Part shown: positions 28,461 to 34,908 of the stretch, one piece after another
Layout of the letters: the number at the start of each line of letters is the position of its first letter
Numbering within the stretch: the stretch's first letter is position 1
NCBI GenBank assembly: GCA_051879315.1
Contig: JBJELW010000060.1
Span: forward strand, 1-64,000
Source: Roseburia_C sp051879315
Lineage (GTDB): Bacteria > Bacillota > Clostridia > Lachnospirales > Lachnospiraceae
Length of the DNA: 64,000 bases
Direction of reading: 5' to 3'
Position numbers and translations under genes: made by a program
Notes under the pieces: generated by a model
Told to the model about the DNA's origin: nothing
Seen by the model: only the letters and a program-made list of their open reading frames with translations
The model's database searches: none

Positions 28461-28667
28461 CTACAATTCAAAAATATTCTTTGGTTTTCCTGAAATCTGC
28501 TTATGGATATCGGAAATTTCTGCGCAGAATCGCCGTCTTGTCTGATGATCCATATTCATGACAGTTTCGTAACTCCAATGAAAATAGTAGGCTACAAAAG
28601 AGACTTCACGATACAGGTCATCCTCCGGATAAACGACTATTCCGCTCTCATAAAATTTATGGGTTTC
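28461..28667 (-). CDS. Small conserved CIS frame lacking a normal start codon (DUF6760-like)
   Basis: This frame is open from 28667 to the TAG at 28463-28461. It reads VYPEDDLYREVSFVAYYFHW, then SYETVMNMDHQTRRRF and ends KNIFEL, resembling the short protein next to tube genes in many CIS loci (DUF6760 from memory). No ATG, GTG or TTG occurs before the conserved part. The first ATG (in ETVMNMD) is inside it. The frame overlaps the end of the 123-residue gene in -1, and a slippery heptamer lies in the overlap, so expression as a frameshift extension is the best explanation. A non-AUG start (ATA or ATT) is the alternative. Confidence 0.65.
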   Translation of the reverse strand, partial: ETHKFYESGIVVYPEDDLYREVSFVAYYFHWSYETVMNMDHQTRRRFCAEISDIHKQISGKPKNIFEL

Positions 28668-29008
28668 TTAAAGGTATTGCCACACTCCGGACATACGCAG
28701 GTCTCGGTCAGTTCATCCAAGGCATTGATTCTCTGGTACATATCCTGTAAAAATGCCAAATCTGCGGAGAAAAACTTTTCCACAGTATTGGGCCGGATAT
28801 TTTGCAGGGAGCCCAATGAAGTAATGACTCTGGATAATAAAATAATGGTCAGATAACCCGGATTGCTGACAACTCTGGGATCACGCAGTGGCAAAATCTC
28901 ATCCGCAGCCGTAGCAAGCCGCATGGTTCCATGCTTGTGCACTTCTCCATTTTCATCCACATAGCCTCGTGGAAGGTCAAATTCAAACTCAGTAATCAAT
29001 TCACTCAT
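28637..29008 (-). CDS. CIS tail assembly protein with zinc-finger-like C-terminus
   Basis: A 123-residue protein between tube and small frame. The N-terminus (SELITEFEFDLPRGYVDENG) and helical middle (LLSRVITSLGSLQNIRPNTV) recall tail assembly chaperone-type proteins. The C-terminal CVCPECGNTF contains CPEC plus one more Cys, a possible half metal site. The last codons contain the heptamer A AAT TTT, four codons before the TAG stop. A -1 shift there would replace MRAE with the DUF6760-like sequence. The start ATG 29008 has AGGAG upstream. Confidence 0.7.
   Translation of the reverse strand: MSELITEFEFDLPRGYVDENGEVHKHGTMRLATAADEILPLRDPRVVSNPGYLTIILLSRVITSLGSLQNIRPNTVEKFFSADLAFLQDMYQRINALDELTETCVCPECGNTFKKPINFMRAE
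28652..28658 (-). promoter_or_regulatory. Candidate -1 programmed frameshift site A AAT TTT
   Basis: In the reading frame of the 123-residue gene the codons are ATA AAT TTT ATG, giving the X XXY YYZ heptamer A AAT TTT. Slipping back one base leads into TAT GAG AGC and the open DUF6760-like frame. The site lies 12-13 bases before the zero-frame stop and downstream of the last stop in the -1 frame (28670-28668), so any shift must occur in this short overlap. Confidence 0.55.
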
Positions 29009-29120
29009 ATGATTTTCTCCTATTCCCTTACATTTTACAGCTTTGTCTGATAAAAGGAAACTGCCGCCAAACTGCCGTTTTGCAGCAGTTTCCCAATATA
29101 TCAGGCATTAAAGAGATATC

Positions 29121-29564
29121 TTAGCTCTCTCTCTCCATAGACTCGTATACCAGCTCTACACTCTCAAATGCAATCTCGCTGGAGCTTGCATTAAAGTCCG
29201 GTGCTGTATACTTGCTGGGCCATGCTGAGTGCAGTACCCATGTTGCCAGAACTGTTGAGTTGTCGTCGTCCACCAGGCTGATGGTAACATCCTTATTGCG
29301 CGCCTCATCCAGAACCTTTCCGGAAGATACATCCATAACCCACTCATAGAAGCTTACAGAACTGGTCATGCCCCATTTTAAGGTTACGTTACCAAACTTG
29401 GTAAGACCGTTTAATTTTCTGGAATAATTTACTCCTTCATCACCTGCACGATACTCAATCACATCAATGCTGGCATCAAAGCCGCTTACTTCTGAAAAGC
29501 TGGCCTCATTGATTCCGTTGATTTCAACTTTGTAGTTATACTTTTTAAATGGATATCTAGCCAC
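29121..29564 (-). CDS. CIS inner tube protein 1 (gp19-like)
   Basis: A 147-residue main tube subunit of the T4 gp19 family: ARYPFKKYNYKVEINGINEA at the start, then FSEVSGFDASIDVIEYRAG (typical tube loop), SYSRKLNGLTKFGNVTLKWG-like core and the end IAFESVELVYESMERES. Stacked hexamers form the tube pushed out on contraction. The start is GTG 29564 with AGGAGG 8 bases upstream. A mobile element lies between it and the sheath gene. Confidence 0.93.
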   Translation of the reverse strand: MARYPFKKYNYKVEINGINEASFSEVSGFDASIDVIEYRAGDEGVNYSRKLNGLTKFGNVTLKWGMTSSVSFYEWVMDVSSGKVLDEARNKDVTISLVDDDNSTVLATWVLHSAWPSKYTAPDFNASSSEIAFESVELVYESMERES

Positions 29565-29611
29565 TTATAATTCCTCCTATTCTTACGCTTATGTGCTTTT
29601 TATACTTCTTC

Positions 29612-29744
29612 GTAACTATTCAGTACCTTCATAGTTACGAGCACAAATCCATGCAAAATTTGCTTCGCAAATGGATTTGTGCTTGCTAATTATACTTCTT
29701 TTCACGGCATCCGCAGTAAATGCGTATGCCTGCTGAACAATTAC
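29612..29744. mobile_element. 133-bp palindromic mobile element (MITE), copy 2
   Basis: Same family as the copy at 24318. The ends are GTAACTATTCAGTA (29612-29625) and TGCTGAACAATTAC (29731-29744). The 8-bp target duplication ACTTCTTC occurs at 29604-29611 and 29745-29752. The internal hairpin arm reads GCACAAATCC paired with GGATTTGTGC, where copy 1 has GCGC and GCGC, a compensated change. The right end supplies the TAA stop of the sheath gene. No coding capacity. Confidence 0.88.
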
Positions 29745-31459
29745 ACTTCTTCCATGAACTGTGTAATTCTGAAGATTACAAATTCTGCCGGGCGGCTTGG
29801 AGCTACACCGATTTCACAAATCAGTCTGCCGTTTAAGATATCATTCTGTGACATGGTATCTCTGCCAATATTGACAAAGAATGCCTGATCTTCGGTAGAT
29901 CCAACCAACGCACCGTTTCTCCACATATCACGCAAAAATGCACGAATGGTTCTGCTGACTCTAGACCATAACATCTCATCATTCGGCTCAAATACAGCCC
30001 AGTTTGTCTCTGCCTTGATGCTCTCCTCAAGGTAAATGAAGAGTCTTCTTACGTTGACATACTTCCATAAGCTGTTGCTGGAGCAGGTTCTTGCGCCCCA
30101 TACACGGATTCCCTGTCCCGGTAACGCACGAATCAGGTTCACGCCTGCCGGATTCAGGATATCCTGCTCTGCCTTATTGTATAAGCAGGACAGCCCAATG
30201 CAGTTGTAGACTACTTCATTTGCAGGTGCTTTATGTACGCCACGTTCCACATCACTTCTTGCATAGATACCGCAGACTGCTCCTGATGGCGGAATGTATG
30301 CCGGCTTTTTGTTCAGAGCATCATAGATCTGAATCCAAGGATGATACATTGCTGCATAATCAGAATCAATCTTCTCTCTGTGTGCCAGAACATCCTGAGG
30401 CTTAACCACATCCTGCGGGATATCCAATACTGCAAAGCTGGCTCCGGTGTTGGTGCAGTGTGTTACCAGTGCAAGCTGTACTGCCGGGCTTGTCACGCCG
30501 GGGATTGCCATGATGCTTACATTATTAATCTCCTTAAAAGCTGCCAGTCCGGTACGCTTACCAGGGCCGCCATCTTTTCCCATGAACACATCATCTGTGA
30601 TTGCCTTCTTGGTTCCATCAGAACCGCCTGCCAACAATACCACTGCCTTATCTGCCTCCGGAGCTGCTCCAAATGCTGCCAAAGGAGCTCCCTGCACTTT
30701 CAGGTTCTCAGCGGTTACATCAACCAGCTCTGATTTGCTCAGCATATTTGTGATAAAGGTAGCTGCGCTCTCATTAAAGGAAACGCCCTCATATAATTCT
30801 ACATTATCATGGTAGCTGATTTCCACATTTAATTCGCAGGTTGCAATCACCTTTTTCGGTACCGGATTCTTATCCACTAAATCTTCTTTTACCGGTACTT
30901 CCAGAGAAATGGTATTTCCCTGTACCATCTTGATCTTGTTGTATCCGGTTGCCTTACCATTATTGCGGATTACAACGATATCGCCCACTGCAAAAATAGA
31001 TCCGTTAGCTACGGTGTAGATCTTGTCGCCGGAAGCCTCATCTGTTGCCTCCACAACATTTGTCTTTCCCTTAGATGCCGGAACAACCGTTACCTTAATG
31101 TCGTTGCCCCATTTTCCGGGATTCTTTGCTGCGATTTTGATTCCTCCTGCTGTTACGCTTGCCTCTGCTGCATCTGCTGCAACGGTACGCATCACATAGC
31201 AGCGGGAACCACCATTGGCGAAGAACTGTTCCACTGCATATGCCAGATAACGATATTCGCCATATGTATTCTCAGACAAATAACCGCCGAACTTACGTGT
31301 AAAATCTGCAAAGCTGGAAACAAACTCCGGTGTACCACTAACCTTTCCTTTCTCTGCCATTCCAATGAAGCCCGCTGTACTTGTACTTACGCCCTCCATC
31401 GGTCTTAAGCCAGATTCAAATTCTTCCACATACACTCCTGGGGATAAATATTCTGCCAT
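29741..31459 (-). CDS. CIS tail sheath protein
   Basis: A 572-residue contractile sheath subunit. The N-terminus MAEYLSPGVYVEEFESGLRP is the classic phage/CIS sheath start. The C-terminal block (NVRRLFIYLEESIKAETNWA, then FEPNDEMLWSRV and SRPAEFVIFRITQF) is the conserved sheath domain that interlocks neighbouring subunits. About 150 residues of middle insertion (near 90-260) form outer domains. The last codons GAA GAA GTG precede a TAA donated by a mobile element. It is the key evidence that the locus is contractile. Confidence 0.96.
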   Translation of the reverse strand: MAEYLSPGVYVEEFESGLRPMEGVSTSTAGFIGMAEKGKVSGTPEFVSSFADFTRKFGGYLSENTYGEYRYLAYAVEQFFANGGSRCYVMRTVAADAAEASVTAGGIKIAAKNPGKWGNDIKVTVVPASKGKTNVVEATDEASGDKIYTVANGSIFAVGDIVVIRNNGKATGYNKIKMVQGNTISLEVPVKEDLVDKNPVPKKVIATCELNVEISYHDNVELYEGVSFNESAATFITNMLSKSELVDVTAENLKVQGAPLAAFGAAPEADKAVVLLAGGSDGTKKAITDDVFMGKDGGPGKRTGLAAFKEINNVSIMAIPGVTSPAVQLALVTHCTNTGASFAVLDIPQDVVKPQDVLAHREKIDSDYAAMYHPWIQIYDALNKKPAYIPPSGAVCGIYARSDVERGVHKAPANEVVYNCIGLSCLYNKAEQDILNPAGVNLIRALPGQGIRVWGARTCSSNSLWKYVNVRRLFIYLEESIKAETNWAVFEPNDEMLWSRVSRTIRAFLRDMWRNGALVGSTEDQAFFVNIGRDTMSQNDILNGRLICEIGVAPSRPAEFVIFRITQFMEEV

Positions 31460-31535
31460 GTCTCTTTCGGTTAAGAAGCCCTTTGCTCCTAACCCTTCCT
31501 CCTTTCAAATTGAAATTTACTAAGTAACCATATTG

Positions 31536-31922
31536 CTATGGAACCATAGTCGTTGTCTGCGCAGGTGTGACAACCTGTATCACTCCTGCATACGCACACA
31601 TCAGTTTACATGTGTTGTTTACTGCCGGTTTTCCTCCCACCATTACAGTAGGTGAGCCCGGTGCCCAAGGACCTGCTATTACAGGTGTGCATGGCTGTGG
31701 TGTCAAAACTCCCAGAGCCGCTGCTGTTGCTGCACTAACCGCCGGATTAGCCAACGACGTACACATGGCAAATGGCATTACATTTACCATGGGGACATTA
31801 TCCATGATATTTGCCACAGGTGTCTTGCACATTACCTTACATGTCGGTAAAACGTTCAATGCCGACGGTGCAGTACCAAAACTGCACATTAGCTGTGTCC
31901 CTGATGTCACTAGAATTGACAT
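31536..31922 (-). CDS. PAAR-like spike-tip protein (DUF4280 family)
   Basis: A 128-residue protein rich in Cys, Pro and Val with the PAAR-like layout: LVTSGTQLMCSFGTAPSALN, NVMPFAMCTSLANP, TPQPCTPVIAGPW and a final VGGKPAVNNTCKLMCAYAGV. Such proteins cap the spike and may carry metal. Six or more Cys residues suggest metal binding. It lies upstream of the sheath gene, away from hub and spike. No effector domain is fused to it. Confidence 0.85.
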   Translation of the reverse strand: MSILVTSGTQLMCSFGTAPSALNVLPTCKVMCKTPVANIMDNVPMVNVMPFAMCTSLANPAVSAATAAALGVLTPQPCTPVIAGPWAPGSPTVMVGGKPAVNNTCKLMCAYAGVIQVVTPAQTTTMVP

Positions 31923-31930
31923 TTAGCCAT

Positions 31931-32650
31931 TCAAACCTCCTTTCCTTCGTGATGGAATAATTTATTTTGAAGTATAATTACTTCCGCAATTTGATCCTGC
32001 TCCCCCGGTTCTACCGGGATTGCATAATTTCCCTGACTATCCGTAACCGAGCAGTATACCCGCTCTATGGGAGTCTTCTGAGGGTATTTTTCTATCAAGT
32101 TTCTATCTATTTTATATTCATTCATCCCGATTTTTTCCGTGATGACAAAAACCTCCGTTTTCTTTTTGACTGTCATGGCAAAGGTTTTACCAATAAATAC
32201 CTCGCGTGAGAAGCCGTTGACGATCAGATGTGTCCCATCCTCCTGCTGCTTTATTTCTTTCAGGGAAATGAGCGTATCACGGCTGGTCTTTGCACATATC
32301 AGTGCAGGATACCCGCCTCCTTTTTGTGAAATACGTCCTTCCACCAGACTGCTGCGATAGGGGAAGCTCCCTCCGGGTCTGCCATATAACCGCACATCCA
32401 ATACCGGATTCTTCTCATCTAACTGTTTTTTCTGCACTGTTACCATGTGAGAATAATAATCCGATCCCCGGATCCATATCCGGGCCTCCTCCTCCGTTGG
32501 TTCTAAAAACACGTACATTCCTTCCGATTTCTCCAGAGGCTTTAACGCTTGCCCCTCTCCGTTTTCAAAAAGGAATTTCTTCCCTGAAATCGCTTTTCCT
32601 GAGAAGTCATCTACCAGTCGAAGCACAAATGCTACTTTTACTGAAATCAC
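31931..32650 (-). CDS. CIS-associated beta-sandwich protein
   Basis: A 239-residue protein. The N-terminal 80 residues (VAFVLRLVDDFSGKAISGKK, then VFLEPTEEEARIWI) resemble carboxypeptidase-regulatory-like beta-sandwiches. The remainder is mixed alpha/beta without a recognised motif. It starts with GTG inside the stop of the DUF4255 gene (GTGA overlap) and stops 8 bases before the PAAR-like gene, so all three are probably made together. It may be a baseplate or sheath-end accessory. Function unknown. Confidence 0.6.
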   Translation of the reverse strand: MISVKVAFVLRLVDDFSGKAISGKKFLFENGEGQALKPLEKSEGMYVFLEPTEEEARIWIRGSDYYSHMVTVQKKQLDEKNPVLDVRLYGRPGGSFPYRSSLVEGRISQKGGGYPALICAKTSRDTLISLKEIKQQEDGTHLIVNGFSREVFIGKTFAMTVKKKTEVFVITEKIGMNEYKIDRNLIEKYPQKTPIERVYCSVTDSQGNYAIPVEPGEQDQIAEVIILQNKLFHHEGKEV

Positions 32651-33234
32651 CGCAACTCCTCCTTCTTATCCTTATATTCCACACTGTATTCTGCCTGTAA
32701 AACTCTGGAGAAGGTATATTCTCTTCTGGAGGACAGTACCACCGGAGATACACTGAAATAAACCGCCAGCTGATAGGGCTGATTCAACACTGTCCACAGC
32801 TTGGTCTTATCCTCAAAGCTTAGAGGCAGCAGAGTGATGGTGGCACTGCCCTCATCCTCCTCTTCATTTGCTGTATTATATAAAATGGCGTTATCCATCA
32901 ACACCTGAATGACACGGCCGATAATACGCTGCTCGTTCTCCGCATCCGACATCATCTGGGACTTGCTGTTGATGTACAATGCATAAAACAGATTCAACGG
33001 CCTGGACGGATATTTCGCTTTGTTGCGGTCAATCCTTACCATATCACTCTGCTGATATTCCCTTAATTCCTGCACATCATACAGATACAAGCCCAACTGA
33101 AAATCTGCATTTTTTTCAGAAGGAGAAACCAGCTTGATGGATTCCGGCGACTGAATCAACTCCGGGCAGATATGCTCCCGCAACAGTTTCAATATCTCAT
33201 TGCTAACATCTGAAATAACGGAAAAATCCGACAT
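32647..33234 (-). CDS. CIS tube/sheath terminator, DUF4255 (Afp16/Pvc16-like)
   Basis: A 195-residue member of the DUF4255 family, the cap that stops tube and sheath polymerisation at the distal end in AFP and PVC. Typical parts are VSNEILKLLREHI near the N-terminus, YLYDVQELREYQ, RPLNLFYALYIN near 80 and TKLWTVLNQPYQLAVYFSVS near 150. It is the first gene of the structural block and follows the MORN gene by 15 bases. Confidence 0.85.
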   Translation of the reverse strand: MSDFSVISDVSNEILKLLREHICPELIQSPESIKLVSPSEKNADFQLGLYLYDVQELREYQQSDMVRIDRNKAKYPSRPLNLFYALYINSKSQMMSDAENEQRIIGRVIQVLMDNAILYNTANEEEDEGSATITLLPLSFEDKTKLWTVLNQPYQLAVYFSVSPVVLSSRREYTFSRVLQAEYSVEYKDKKEELR

Positions 33235-33249
33235 ATACTCACTTCCCTT

Positions 33250-34890
33250 CTAGTAAGCTTCCATTGTGATAAATTTCCAGTCCTCATACTCATCTGCCTC
33301 GAAACAGAATCGATATCTGATATTATCCAGTTCGTAGGTTTCCGTATAGATTGCCTCTGCCAGATTGATTCCTGTAATTTTGATGTAATTGCTGTTTTTG
33401 GCTGTCTGACTAAACTGAATATTACTGAATAACGTCGGCTCCTCCAAACGGAGCTGGTCGATCATTACACATTCTAACAAGTCTGCCTCTCCATTGGCTG
33501 AAATAGGCACCTCATCCTTTAGGAAATCTGTAGAAAACTCTTTATTGGCAACGGCAAGACCGGTAACCTTTATTTTGCTGTAATCCAGGTCTGCCTCTTT
33601 TACCCATTCATCGGTTTCCAGATAATAGTACGCATTATATTTTCCGGCTGTACTGATAATCGGAAGATTTACCTGTTCTGAGTCATCTGCCACACTGTCA
33701 CCGGAATCCTCATTGATGGCACCCTCCTCCTGGGATGTGTCTGTATCCCCTGTCTGATTCGACGCTGTATCCGAAGTATCCTCCGAATCCGGCAAAACCT
33801 CGGAATCTTCATCTCCCGGCAGGTACCATCCGTCCCCGTTGGCAGTCAGGCTTTCGTCCTTTTTCAGTTCTACCACGCAGTTTGTCTCCAACGCCAAGCC
33901 TAATCCTTCAAACCAGAACGTGGTGCTGTTGTTGGAGTAGTAGATCTTAGGCGTCTCGTTACACATGTTCAACACGTCGGACATGGCAGCTCCCAATAAT
34001 GATTCGTATTGAATCTGTCCCCGGACGAACTGACCGGTAAATAATTTTTTTCCGGTGGAAGAATACATGGTTCCTTCCCCATGCTCATGTCCGGAATTGA
34101 ATTCGCCTTCATATTTCTTGGTTCCGTTTTCATAGTACGAGGTTCCCACGCCATGAAGGTTTCCATTTTCAAATCCACCTTCATACACCAGTATTCCATT
34201 TTCATTGTATAGAGTACCCTCGCCGGAAAACGTGCCATTACGGAATTCTCCCTCATACTCCATGGTTCCATCCTGGTAATAGCTGATGCCGGAACCGGAA
34301 TAGCAATTATCCTCAAATTCTCCTATGTACTTAGGCTTCTTGTTGGGATAATACATGGTTCCCTTACCGGAAAATTTGTTGTTTTCAAAGCTTCCCTCAT
34401 ATACCAGAGTTCCATCCTGATTCCACAAGGTTCCCTGACCGGTACAAACACCCTTGTCAATATCGCCGGTATATACCACCTCGCCATTTGCTGCCCGGAT
34501 GTTTGCCCTTCCCGAAAACTCCGCAAGATCCAAATCATCATAATCAAAATATACGGTGGTCAGCACATTGGTAGATGAAACCGTATCGTCAATTGGTTTG
34601 GCAAACAGCGTAAAATACAGGAACACGCTGGCGCAGGCTGCCATAATCAGAAAATACAACAGCTTTTTGGAAATCCAAAAAATGCCGATGGTAATATAAT
34701 CATCTTTTTCCTTTGGCTTGACGTCAAAAATAGACTGTATTTTTTTATTAATGGGTGTAATCAGCTTTGCCGTTATCAGATTGACATTAAAAATCTGCTG
34801 AATCCGCCGCAATATCCGGCGAAATGGATTCATTACTGCCGTCCGTAATCTTACAAAGGCTTTCGCGATTATGTTAAAAAAACTATTCAC
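33250..34890 (-). CDS. Membrane-anchored MORN-repeat protein
   Basis: A 546-residue protein. The basic N-terminal 70 residues are probably cytoplasmic. One membrane segment (about 76-98, LLYFLIMAACASVFLYFTLF) follows. From about 135 to 290 there are seven 23-residue MORN repeats of the type YEGEFRNGTFSGEGTLYNENG. An acidic linker (about 355-400) leads to a C-terminal alpha/beta domain. If the basic side is inside, the repeats face the cell surface. MORN repeats can bind lipid or protein, or form scaffolds. The gene sits directly before the structural block, suggesting an anchoring or docking part. Start GTG 34890 after GGAGG. Confidence 0.72.
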   Translation of the reverse strand: MNSFFNIIAKAFVRLRTAVMNPFRRILRRIQQIFNVNLITAKLITPINKKIQSIFDVKPKEKDDYITIGIFWISKKLLYFLIMAACASVFLYFTLFAKPIDDTVSSTNVLTTVYFDYDDLDLAEFSGRANIRAANGEVVYTGDIDKGVCTGQGTLWNQDGTLVYEGSFENNKFSGKGTMYYPNKKPKYIGEFEDNCYSGSGISYYQDGTMEYEGEFRNGTFSGEGTLYNENGILVYEGGFENGNLHGVGTSYYENGTKKYEGEFNSGHEHGEGTMYSSTGKKLFTGQFVRGQIQYESLLGAAMSDVLNMCNETPKIYYSNNSTTFWFEGLGLALETNCVVELKKDESLTANGDGWYLPGDEDSEVLPDSEDTSDTASNQTGDTDTSQEEGAINEDSGDSVADDSEQVNLPIISTAGKYNAYYYLETDEWVKEADLDYSKIKVTGLAVANKEFSTDFLKDEVPISANGEADLLECVMIDQLRLEEPTLFSNIQFSQTAKNSNYIKITGINLAEAIYTETYELDNIRYRFCFEADEYEDWKFITMEAY

Positions 34891-34908
34891 TCTTATCAGC
34901 CTCCACTG

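Noticed and set aside
31567..31926. A plus-strand gene opposite the PAAR-like gene
   Set aside because: It is the exact shadow of a Cys/Pro-rich gene with family features and has no ribosome site of its own.
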